In this document: positions 36,761-43,910 of the stretch, piece after piece
Layout of the letters: each line of letters begins with the position of its first letter
Numbering within the stretch: position 1 is the first letter of the stretch
NCBI GenBank assembly: GCA_024274705.1
Contig: JAJSAL010000067.1
Location: 32,699-96,698, forward strand
Source: Spirochaetota bacterium
GTDB taxonomy: Bacteria; Spirochaetota; Spirochaetia; SPDA01; JAJSAL01
DNA: 64,000 bases
Direction: 5' to 3'
Made by a program: the position numbers and the translations under genes
Notes under the pieces: model-generated
Told to the model about the DNA's origin: nothing
Database searches by the model: none
The model's input: only the letters and a program-made list of their open reading frames with translations

Positions 36761-37741
36761 TCAACGGGTCATGAAGGAGGAAAGGATGCTTTTGATTTCT
36801 GCGGTATTTGATGTATGGACCAGCCGGTTTCTTAAAGCCGCCCCCCCCTCAATCCCTTTGGTGTAAGCACAGAGGTGTTTTCTCATCTCTTTTACCGCCC
36901 TGGCCTCGCCGGCATAGTGGATACTTAAATCAAGATGTTTAAGAGCAGCTTCTATCTTCTGTGTATCATCTGCATCTGCCGGAGGAACACTCCCTTCCAG
37001 AAGTGACCGGCATTGTTGGAAGATAAAGGGGTTGCCGATAGCTCCCCGGGCAATCATTACTCCGTCACAGCCTGTGTTCTCCAGCATGAAACGGACCGCC
37101 TCCGGAGTGAACAGGTCACCGGAACCGAATACAGGAATATCCATGTACTCTTTTAACTGTTTGATGTGTTCCAGGCCGGCTGACCCTGAATAGCCCTGTT
37201 TCCTGGTTCTGCCATGAAGGCATATCATTGCCGCCCCGTTTTCCCGGGCAGCCTGGGCTGTTTCGATGTAATTAAGTGAATCCTCATCCCAGCCGGTGCG
37301 GATTTTTACAGTAACCGGTACATCGGTATTCCCGGATATGCTCCTGACGATCCTGCCCAGTTTCTCCGGGTCCTTAAGCAGGGCGGCTCCTGCACCGGAC
37401 CGGACGACTTTCGGGACCGGACAGCCGCAGTTCAAATCGATTAACGAAGGATTGAAACGGAGGACGTGTTCCACAGACCGGGCGGCGGAATCGGTATGAC
37501 CGGTAAAAATCTGAACACCGAAAAAGTGTTCCCCCTCTGCAGGTGTAAGGAGTTCCAGGGTTTTCCTGTTTTCCCTGATGATACCTTCGGCGGAGACCAT
37601 TTCGGAATAGGTTAAAGAGGCGCCTGTATCAATACACATGGTACGGAATGCTTTATCCGTGTAGCCTGCAAGGGGAGCTAAAAAGATATTACCATCTATA
37701 CGACTGTTTCGAATTGTAACAGGATGAAAAAGCCTGCCCAT
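36761..37741 (-). CDS. dus: tRNA-dihydrouridine synthase
   Basis: FMN enzyme that reduces uridines in the tRNA D-loop. Typical blocks: FLAPLAGYTDKAFRTMC, the catalytic Cys in DLNCGCPVPKVVRSGAGAALL, KIRTGWD, LHGRTRKQGYSG and GVMIARGAIGNPF. 326 residues, DusB-like. The second gene of the tatD-dus-pur transcript; dus genes often sit in mixed housekeeping operons. Confidence 0.93.
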   Translation of the reverse strand: MGRLFHPVTIRNSRIDGNIFLAPLAGYTDKAFRTMCIDTGASLTYSEMVSAEGIIRENRKTLELLTPAEGEHFFGVQIFTGHTDSAARSVEHVLRFNPSLIDLNCGCPVPKVVRSGAGAALLKDPEKLGRIVRSISGNTDVPVTVKIRTGWDEDSLNYIETAQAARENGAAMICLHGRTRKQGYSGSAGLEHIKQLKEYMDIPVFGSGDLFTPEAVRFMLENTGCDGVMIARGAIGNPFIFQQCRSLLEGSVPPADADDTQKIEAALKHLDLSIHYAGEARAVKEMRKHLCAYTKGIEGGAALRNRLVHTSNTAEIKSILSSFMTR

Positions 37742-37763
37742 TGCTTAAGGACATGAGCTCCTT

Positions 37764-38537
37764 TTAGTGGTTGATGCCGAAAAAGGTAAGGCTGTTCTGG
37801 AACACTGCTTCTGAAAACTCTTCCAGGGGCATTTCCCTGAGTTCTGCAACAAATTCTACTGTTGCATGGAGATATGCCGGTTTGTTCCTCTTACCCCGGT
37901 ATGCGGAAGGAACCATAAACGGACTTTCAGACTCTATAAGCAGCCGGTCTATGGGCATGTTCTTCGCAGTTTCGTGAAGATTCCTTGCGTTCCGGTAGGT
38001 GACATTTCCGGCAAAGGAAATATACAGGTTCAGGTCCAGGGCTTTTTGAGCATATTCCCAATCTTCAGAATAACAGTGAAGGACACCGCCTTTAGGAGGC
38101 AGTTTTTCCATCAGGATCTGCAGAACATCACTACCGGCTTCCCGGTTGTGGATAACAACGGGAAAATCCAACTTGTCCGCCAGTTCCAGCTGCTTGATAA
38201 AAAGTTCGATCTGCGAGTCTTTATCGCCGAACTTTCTATAGTAATCGAGACCGATCTCACCTATCGCTACAATGTGGGATAAATTCACCCCTTCTTCGAT
38301 TTTTAGTTCCCAATCTTTTCCGGGATGCGAAACTTCCGAGGGAGAAACGCCGATACTATGATAGACATGGCCGGCGGTTGTGAGATTTTCGTGAACCTGA
38401 AAGAAGTCATGAAGGCTGTTGCAGATACTGACGATGTGCTCAACCTGTTCCTGCTTCGCTTCCTGAACGATAATTAACTGCTCGATCGGGTCTTCGTTGA
38501 TTAAGCCAACATGCGCGTGAGAATCAAAAAACCGCAT
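37764..38537 (-). CDS. tatD: TatD family metal-dependent hydrolase
   Basis: Predicted metal-dependent DNase or deoxyribonuclease-like hydrolase with a TIM-barrel. Metal ligands: FDSHAHVG at the N-terminus, GEIGLDYY, PVVIHNREAG, and GGVLHCYSED; ESESPF supplies the last region (usually TDSP). 257 residues, normal for the family. First gene of the operon, with a good promoter upstream. Confidence 0.9.
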   Translation of the reverse strand: MRFFDSHAHVGLINEDPIEQLIIVQEAKQEQVEHIVSICNSLHDFFQVHENLTTAGHVYHSIGVSPSEVSHPGKDWELKIEEGVNLSHIVAIGEIGLDYYRKFGDKDSQIELFIKQLELADKLDFPVVIHNREAGSDVLQILMEKLPPKGGVLHCYSEDWEYAQKALDLNLYISFAGNVTYRNARNLHETAKNMPIDRLLIESESPFMVPSAYRGKRNKPAYLHATVEFVAELREMPLEEFSEAVFQNSLTFFGINH

Positions 38538-38594
38538 ATAACCTCATTTATTTGATAGATTGAGAGCCGAAGCTTTTTGACAAAGATATGACTG

Positions 38595-38623
38595 AAGATA
38601 CCACGAAGTTTCTGCCTAGTCAA
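38595..38623 (-). promoter_or_regulatory. Promoter of tatD-dus-pur operon
   Basis: On the minus strand TTGACT (38623-38618) is followed after 17 bases by TATCTT (38600-38595), about 60 bases before the tatD ATG. Its -35 lies only 7 bases from the -35 of the opposing promoter. Confidence 0.55.
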
Positions 38624-38630
38624 TAATTAT

Positions 38631-38659
38631 TTGACAAATGTTTTGCACCGTGATAGTCT
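38631..38659 (+). promoter_or_regulatory. Promoter of the M23 peptidase gene
   Basis: Perfect TTGACA (38631-38636), 17-base spacer, TAGTCT (38654-38659) with an extended TGA before it. Back to back with the tatD promoter. Confidence 0.6.
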
Positions 38660-38703
38660 GAACGGGAATCGGCCATGTTAATTTAGAAAGAGAGGGACTG
38701 CAG

Positions 38704-39744
38704 GTGTCGCCGGTACATCAATACAAAAAGATAGAAAACAAGGTTTCCGGACTACTGGTAAAACAACTGAATAATCTCGGAAGTGGAATTACCGGTTTTT
38801 TCAAAAGAATGATGGTCATGGGTAAACAGCGTTTCACCGTTATGTTTATCCCCCATTCCGAGAAAAAAATATTCAATTTCAGGATTTCTGTTTTTTCCCT
38901 GGTTTTCCTCTCGATTCTTCTGTCCGCGATACTGGTGGCTTTTTTTCTCTCCAGTACGTATTTCAGCGGGTTATCCAGAACACTCTCCAAAAAAAGTACC
39001 GCCCTGCAGAGCACCCAGGCAAGCCTGGATGTCGTACGGGACGAAATAAGCGAATTGCGCAAAGTCTCGGATACCTTTGAGAAGGCTTTGAACCAGACCT
39101 TGGAAACTTTGGGGATTGCCGATAAGGAACAGTACCAGGTGAACCTGACCGGTGGAGATCTTTCCACCCTTTTTGATCTGGAAGAACAGGAAGACGGCGT
39201 GTTACAGGAACTGAGTGATTTGAAAAGCCTGAGTGCGTTTCTTGATGAATCTGTAGATTCACTCCAGAAGATTACAGATTTGCTGGTTTCTCACGGCGAT
39301 CTTCTGAAAGAGTTGCCTACACTGTGGCCCCTCCAGGGAGTCAGAGGGAGGATTACAAATTATTTCGGTCCTGCGGAGCATCCGTTTACCAAGAAATGGT
39401 ACCTTCATAAAGGAATCGATATTGCGTACCGCCAGGGAACGCCTATCATCTCCACAGCCGATGGAAAGGTTGTGGAAAAGAAATACGAACCCATGGGATT
39501 TGGACATTATATCGTTATCCGCCATAAATACGGCTTTTACACGAAATATGCCCATCTTCAGACCGTTCTTGTGAAAGAAGGAGAGCATGTAAGCCAGGGG
39601 CAGAAAATAGGGACCATGGGAAATACCGGTCTCTCTACCGGTCCCCATCTGCATTATGAAGTCCGGATCGGTTCACAGGTTGTGGATCCCGAGCGGTATT
39701 TGAGCATAAAAAGCGGCTTGAAAGGTGTTTCGTACGATAATTAA
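38704..39744 (+). CDS. M23 family peptidoglycan endopeptidase, membrane-anchored
   Basis: 346 residues: basic cytoplasmic N-terminus of about 55, membrane helix (about 60-88), coiled coil (about 95-205) and a C-terminal LytM/M23 domain. Zinc and catalytic residues are present: HKGIDIA (H and D), YAHL, and the HLHYE block. So an active murein hydrolase is expected. GTG start with AGAGGGA upstream. It is followed by a bactofilin gene; a bactofilin next to an M23 peptidase is a known cell-shape arrangement in helical bacteria such as Helicobacter pylori and Leptospira. Confidence 0.9.
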   Translation: MSPVHQYKKIENKVSGLLVKQLNNLGSGITGFFKRMMVMGKQRFTVMFIPHSEKKIFNFRISVFSLVFLSILLSAILVAFFLSSTYFSGLSRTLSKKSTALQSTQASLDVVRDEISELRKVSDTFEKALNQTLETLGIADKEQYQVNLTGGDLSTLFDLEEQEDGVLQELSDLKSLSAFLDESVDSLQKITDLLVSHGDLLKELPTLWPLQGVRGRITNYFGPAEHPFTKKWYLHKGIDIAYRQGTPIISTADGKVVEKKYEPMGFGHYIVIRHKYGFYTKYAHLQTVLVKEGEHVSQGQKIGTMGNTGLSTGPHLHYEVRIGSQVVDPERYLSIKSGLKGVSYDN

Positions 39745-39775
39745 CATTCCCGGGCAGGAAACCGGAGAATCCTCA

Positions 39776-39804
39776 TTGTTCCTGAGCAGAATGTAGAGTA
39801 TAAT
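39776..39804 (+). promoter_or_regulatory. Candidate promoter of bactofilin-YaaR-RicT operon
   Basis: TTGTTC (39776-39781), 17-base spacer and perfect TATAAT (39799-39804), about 58 bases before the bactofilin ATG. Confidence 0.5.
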
Positions 39805-39861
39805 TATTGACAACAGCATTCAATGAAATAAAAATTTAAGGAAAATATCAGGCTAAAGTCC

Positions 39862-40386
39862 ATGAGTGATCATCTGGTTGCAGACGGAACATTCATCAAC
39901 TCAATTGTGGGAGAGGGGACCCGTTTCCGGGGTGATCTGGAATTAAACGGTCTTCTTCGTATCGATGGTGACTATTCAGGTACTATAAGTACCCCCGGGA
40001 AGGTACTGGTAGGGAAAAACGGCCGTGCAGAATGCACAATCCATGCCGGTACGGTTGTCATAGGCGGTGTAGTCAAAGGAGATATCTATTCTTCGGAAAA
40101 GGTGATTGTCCTTTCCACAGGTATGATTATAGGCAATGTCGTTACTCCACGCCTTATCGTGGAGGCCGGTGTTCTTCTTAACGGGGAATGTTTAATAAGG
40201 CAGCAGGAAGTTGATCTGAAACAGGATAAGAAGACTGAAAAAGCCCGTTTGGCCGGCATGTCCCGGGATGCTGTTTCGTCAACACAAGGGAATGATAACG
40301 GCGGTCAGGACGAAACATACCATACCGGACCATCCGGGGATGCTTCACATAAGGAGCAAGAAGAACTTTCTGCATGGAAAGGATAA
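39862..40386 (+). CDS. Bactofilin (first of two)
   Basis: Polymer-forming cytoskeletal protein. The central DUF583 domain is a beta-helix of repeated short strands: GTRFRGDLELNGLLRIDGDYSGTI, GRAECTIHAGTVVIGGVVKGDI, GMIIGNVVTPRLIVEAGVLLNGECL. A disordered, charged C-terminus of about 60 residues follows. 174 residues. Overlaps the next gene by 13 bases. Probably guides local cell-wall remodelling with the M23 enzyme upstream (inference from context). Confidence 0.92.
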   Translation: MSDHLVADGTFINSIVGEGTRFRGDLELNGLLRIDGDYSGTISTPGKVLVGKNGRAECTIHAGTVVIGGVVKGDIYSSEKVIVLSTGMIIGNVVTPRLIVEAGVLLNGECLIRQQEVDLKQDKKTEKARLAGMSRDAVSSTQGNDNGGQDETYHTGPSGDASHKEQEELSAWKG

Positions 40387-40856
40387 GTTCGTTCGATGGC
40401 GCAGTATTCCGTCGTAGAAACAGGGAAGGCAAGGGTGTCGGGAAAAAAAGAGGTATAAAATCCTCGTTTTCCTCGTACCTGGATGCCGAAGAGACCGGGT
40501 CTATTGAAGGTGAAATCACCCCCGATCCGGTCACGGATCTGCCGGTTGAAACTCTCCTGGATGAAATCCATGAAACCGGTGAAAAACTGAAGGGGAACCC
40601 CACCCTGAAAATCATACAGCGTTACAAAAGGGCAGTAAAAGGGTTCATCCGGTATATTGTAGCAAACAGCCTGGAAGTTGAAGAACACGTCTCCGGGGTG
40701 AATATATTGAAGAGGAAACGGTTCACCCTTATCAAAGTGATAGACGAAAAGCTGGAAAAACTTGCTGCGGAAATCCTGAAAACCCAAAAAGACCAACTTG
40801 AGATCCTGCGAAGGGTTGATGAAATGTATGGGTTGTTGATAGATTTGGTAAGCTAA
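40374..40856 (+). CDS. YaaR family protein (DUF327)
   Basis: 160-residue helical protein with the DUF327 pattern (PVETLLDEIHETGEKLKGNPTL...YKRAVKGFIRYIV...NILKRKRFTLIKVIDEKLEKLAAEIL). Function unknown. In Bacillus subtilis yaaR is encoded close to yaaT (ricT), and the same adjacency is seen here. The ATG lies inside the bactofilin gene (13-base overlap), so the two are coupled. Confidence 0.82.
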   Translation: MERISSFDGAVFRRRNREGKGVGKKRGIKSSFSSYLDAEETGSIEGEITPDPVTDLPVETLLDEIHETGEKLKGNPTLKIIQRYKRAVKGFIRYIVANSLEVEEHVSGVNILKRKRFTLIKVIDEKLEKLAAEILKTQKDQLEILRRVDEMYGLLIDLVS

Positions 40857-40869
40857 AGGAGAACAACAG

Positions 40870-41763
40870 GTGCAGACCAATACCGAACAGAATATCGGCA
40901 AACCGGAACAGGATTCTCAAGACCAGGAAGAGATCCTGTACCGTATAAAAATACATCACTCCAGTGAAACCGGGGTATACGTATTTCCGGATGAAAAACC
41001 CCTGGACCAGGGAGAAACCGTTATTGTACCGACAAAATACGGGACGGATTACGGTATTGTCCTCGGGAGAGTGGCAGCCAGGGAGAATCTGAACGAAGAA
41101 ATCCATGATGTCATCCGGAAGGCAGCTGAAGCAGATTTCCGCACAATAGAAGAAAACAGGGCGAGAGAAACCAGGGCCTTTGAGATATGCAGGGAAAAAG
41201 TTGAAGCTCACAATCTGGATATGAAACTCGTCTCAGCCCATTACCTGATGGATGAACCCAAGGTACTCTTTTTCTTTACCGCCGAGCAGCGGGTAGACTT
41301 CAGAGCCCTTGTCAAGGACCTGGTCGCCGAGTTCAAGATGAGGATCGAACTGCGCCAGATCGGAGTGCGTGACGAGTCCCGGGTTTTAGGCGGTCTTGGT
41401 GTATGCGGCCGGTTCCTGTGTTGTCATAAAGTGACGGATAAGCTGAAGCCTGTATCGATCAAAATGGCGAAAGAACAGAACCTGTCCCTGAATTCCATGA
41501 AGATTTCCGGTCCCTGCGGCAGGCTGTTGTGCTGTCTTTCGTATGAATATAATTTTTACTGTGAAGAGAAAAAGAAATATCCCCATCCCGGTATAAAAAT
41601 TCATTACGGCAAGGATATATTTAAGATTTCTGAGATCAACATTCTGTCGAAATCGGTGAAACTCACCGGGAATAATGGGCAGGTTATCGAAGTTCCGGTT
41701 GATAAATTTACCTACCAGAATGACCGGCGCCAGTGGAACGTAGAATTAAAAGATTTCCTCTAG
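40870..41763 (+). CDS. ricT: RicT/YaaT-like PSP1 domain protein
   Basis: 297 residues with a PSP1 C-terminal domain: FFFTAEQRVDFRALVKDL, LRQIGVRDESRVLGGLGVCGRFLCC and KISGPCGRLLCCLSYE. The Cys pairs are those proposed to bind Fe-S in B. subtilis RicT, which with RicA and RicF controls RNase Y. The N-terminal 40 residues are polar. GTG start with AAAGGAG upstream. 13 bases after the YaaR gene. Symbol based on family; partners RicA/RicF are not in the window. Confidence 0.85.
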   Translation: MQTNTEQNIGKPEQDSQDQEEILYRIKIHHSSETGVYVFPDEKPLDQGETVIVPTKYGTDYGIVLGRVAARENLNEEIHDVIRKAAEADFRTIEENRARETRAFEICREKVEAHNLDMKLVSAHYLMDEPKVLFFFTAEQRVDFRALVKDLVAEFKMRIELRQIGVRDESRVLGGLGVCGRFLCCHKVTDKLKPVSIKMAKEQNLSLNSMKISGPCGRLLCCLSYEYNFYCEEKKKYPHPGIKIHYGKDIFKISEINILSKSVKLTGNNGQVIEVPVDKFTYQNDRRQWNVELKDFL

Positions 41764-41829
41764 GTCTTGACACTTTCTGCAGCATAATAGTATATTCCGT
41801 GCAATCCCAATACTTTTAAGGTAGGTGCT

Positions 41830-42000
41830 ATGGCTCAAATCAGTAAGAATGCTCGTACCGGGTCGACTGTACAAAAACATCACTGCACCTGCGGTGGTGA
41901 GATTAAAATGAGATCTGTCTTCTCCAGTGGCAAAATACGGAATATTGCAGAATGTGAAAAATGCCACAGGAAAGAACGGCGGCCAAAAGATTTCCGGTAG
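41830..42000 (+). CDS. Small zinc-ribbon protein
   Basis: 56 residues, M-A-Q-I-S-K..., with two Cys pairs: CTCGG (19-23) and CEKCH (42-46), separated by about 20 residues, which is a zinc-ribbon spacing. Strongly basic. GTAGGTG lies before the ATG, and a hairpin terminator follows within 25 bases, so it is a genuine short gene closing the bactofilin-YaaR-RicT run. It resembles L31/L33-type ribbons in style but is neither. Function unknown. Confidence 0.7.
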   Translation: MAQISKNARTGSTVQKHHCTCGGEIKMRSVFSSGKIRNIAECEKCHRKERRPKDFR

Positions 42001-42024
42001 AGAAACCACGGTATGAAAACAAGG

Positions 42025-42060
42025 GGCTGTATGTAGTTATTCTGTATACAGCCTTTTTTT
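42025..42060 (+). terminator. Rho-independent terminator after zinc-ribbon gene
   Basis: Stem GGCTGTAT/ATACAGCC (42025-42032 with 42046-42053), extended by two G-T pairs, then seven T to 42060. The T-run overlaps the stop codon of the opposing plsC-like gene. Confidence 0.85.
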
Positions 42061-42811
42061 ATTGCCTTTCCAGTCTGTGCCAGGTGTCGACCTGGTCTTT
42101 TATTTCCTTCTGGATCGCCTGGAGCATGTGCAGGACTTTCTTTTTACCTGCCGGTGCCGGGTAGAGATGAAGAAACTTGATGCGGTAGGTGGACGACCGG
42201 AGATTGTTCCAGAAGGATTTCAGTGTTGCCAGTTTGTACCCTCCGTCAAGGGCTACGGCAAGCACCGGCATGGGAGTCGTTTCCAGAATCTTCCTCACTG
42301 CACCGGGATGAAAAGGTTTAACTTCCCCGTCTTTGGACCTGGTTCCTTCAGGAAAAACCACCGGACTATAACCTTTTCGGGACATCACAGCCAGGCGCTG
42401 GAGCTCCTGCATGGTGTTCGTAAAATCGCCGTTCCTGTTGATGATAGCATGTTTCTCCACCTGGAGAATCGCCGAAATCATGGGGACCCCCCTTGCGAGT
42501 TCCTGTTTTGCCACGAACCTGGGTCTCCGGTTGGGAAAACTGTAGAAGATAGCAGCGATATCGATGATGCTCTGATGATTGGAAATGATGAGAAAGGTTT
42601 CAGGCAGGGTTTCCCTTCCAGGGAAACTCGTTTCCAGGGTGATACCACCGTAGACTTTTCCGAAAGCAAAAAGCATCCTGGCTATGGTTGAATCTTTCCG
42701 GTCAATCAGTTTACGGGCGTATCGTAAGTTTATCGCAGCAGCAACATGAAGGCGAAGGTCCCAGTAAACGACGTAGAAGATGAAGCTGAGGAAAAAAATG
42801 ATGAGTCCCAT
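42059..42811 (-). CDS. plsC: 1-acylglycerol-3-phosphate acyltransferase-like protein
   Basis: Phospholipid-synthesis acyltransferase of the PlsC family. Motif I NHQSIID (catalytic His and Asp) and motif III FPEGTRSKDG are clear, with an N-terminal membrane helix (about 3-24). 250 residues, normal. Stands alone, convergent with the zinc-ribbon gene. Substrate specificity not decidable. Confidence 0.88.
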   Translation of the reverse strand: MGLIIFFLSFIFYVVYWDLRLHVAAAINLRYARKLIDRKDSTIARMLFAFGKVYGGITLETSFPGRETLPETFLIISNHQSIIDIAAIFYSFPNRRPRFVAKQELARGVPMISAILQVEKHAIINRNGDFTNTMQELQRLAVMSRKGYSPVVFPEGTRSKDGEVKPFHPGAVRKILETTPMPVLAVALDGGYKLATLKSFWNNLRSSTYRIKFLHLYPAPAGKKKVLHMLQAIQKEIKDQVDTWHRLERQ

Positions 42812-42904
42812 GGAGACACTCTACCTGATTTTTTAAAGAGAGAAAAGGCTCCGGCGGTTTGAAGGGCGATAATGCACACGATGAGAAAAAAAATATTTTT
42901 TCAA

Positions 42905-42934
42905 TTGACTAGCAAACAACCTATGATCAATAAT
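42905..42934 (+). promoter_or_regulatory. Candidate promoter for the 57-residue ORF
   Basis: TTGACT (42905-42910), 18-base spacer and AATAAT (42929-42934), behind an A/T tract (42885-42902). The predicted transcript start would fall almost at the ATG (42943), leaving little room for the AGAGGG site, so either the message is nearly leaderless or the promoter is misassigned. Confidence 0.3.
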
Positions 42935-42942
42935 AGAGGGCA

Positions 42943-43116
42943 ATGAGCGATAACGAAGACCCTAAAGATGAAACGAACGGATTTGAAAACGATCAACTGG
43001 ATCGAATTCTCAAACAGGAACTCGATACGGCTTTAAAATCCTTTAAAAAGCGTTTAGACCTGGTAAGGGATAAGGATTCCAAGCAGCCCTTACCGCGTCG
43101 CAAGCGTACGAAATAA
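42943..43116 (+). CDS. Small charged protein (57 aa), unknown
   Basis: 57 residues, very polar: acidic first third (MSDNEDPKDE), amphipathic helix (QLDRILKQELDTALKSFKKRLDLV), basic end (PRRKRTK). AGAGGG lies just before the ATG. It stands ahead of rpsT in the same direction. Likely a real short gene, given the ribosome site and absence of alternative coding, but no family is recognised. Confidence 0.5.
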   Translation: MSDNEDPKDETNGFENDQLDRILKQELDTALKSFKKRLDLVRDKDSKQPLPRRKRTK

Positions 43117-43173
43117 TTTCCCGGGCAGGGCCTGCATGCCTCAGCCGGGTATGTACTACCATTTTTACTTCCC

Positions 43174-43200
43174 TTGACAGGAATATGAATATTTGATAAT
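43174..43200 (+). promoter_or_regulatory. Possible rpsT promoter
   Basis: Perfect TTGACA (43174-43179) with GATAAT (43195-43200) after a short 15-base spacer, about 60 bases before the S20 start. Spacing is below the usual 16-18, so the call is tentative. Confidence 0.35.
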
Positions 43201-43258
43201 TTCAGTGTTCATAATAATTTATGAGAATAACGGATCATGGATCGGAGGTGGGTTTCAA

Positions 43259-43525
43259 TTGGCAGGAAGTAGTTCGGCTGCAAAGCGGTACAAGCAGAGT
43301 GAGAAAGCGAGAATGCGAAACAAGATCGCAAAGAGTACGGTCAAAACAGAAATACGGAAATTTCAGGAAACCCTGAAGAGTAATAACAGGGAATCTGCAG
43401 AAAGCCAGCTTAAAATTATAGAGAAATTAGTCGATACGGCTGCAGGGAAGGGTTTGTACCATAAGAATAATGCAGCAAGGAAAAAGTCGAGGCTTCATAA
43501 GGCGCTGCACACGATTCAGGAATAG
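43259..43525 (+). CDS. rpsT: 30S ribosomal protein S20
   Basis: 88 residues: LAGSSSAAKRYKQSEKARMRNKIAKSTVKTEIRKF... then AAGKGLYHKNNAARKKSRLHKAL, the S20 pattern of a three-helix basic protein. The start is TTG at 43259, 8 bases after GGAGGTG; the open frame upstream is spurious. Followed by the HU gene. Confidence 0.94.
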   Translation: MAGSSSAAKRYKQSEKARMRNKIAKSTVKTEIRKFQETLKSNNRESAESQLKIIEKLVDTAAGKGLYHKNNAARKKSRLHKALHTIQE

Positions 43526-43606
43526 AGAGTCGTCACCCTGTACTGTGTATTTTTCTGGTATGCCCGAATCCTTTAAGTACAGAATGATGTGTGAGAGGGG
43601 TAAACA

Positions 43607-43909
43607 GTGGGGAAGAATAAACTGACGAAAGCGGAAATAATAGACAACATCTCCACAAAAATCGGGATCAACCGGAAAGATATTCATGTAGTTATCGATG
43701 AGTTTTTTGAACAGATTAAAGAAGCCCTCCAGGATGACCGGACCATAGAACTTCGTGGTTTTGGAACCTTCGAACTTCGTACGCGTAAAGGGAGAGAGAA
43801 AGCCCGAAATCCAAAAACCGGGGAAATTGTTCCGGTAAAAGATCATGGTGTTGCTGCTTTCAGGCCCGGTAGGGAACTGAAAAAGCTTGCCTGGCCCTTA
43901 AGAGACTGA
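43607..43909 (+). CDS. HU/IHF family DNA-binding protein
   Basis: 100-residue nucleoid protein: KLTKAEIIDNISTKIGINRKDIHVVIDEFFEQIKEAL, GFGTFELRTRKGREKARNPKTGE (DNA-binding arm), AAFRPGRELKKL. GTG start with GAGAGGGG. Sits between rpsT and lnt, as recalled for T. pallidum (TP0251). Confidence 0.95.
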   Translation: MGKNKLTKAEIIDNISTKIGINRKDIHVVIDEFFEQIKEALQDDRTIELRGFGTFELRTRKGREKARNPKTGEIVPVKDHGVAAFRPGRELKKLAWPLRD

Positions 43910-43910
43910 T

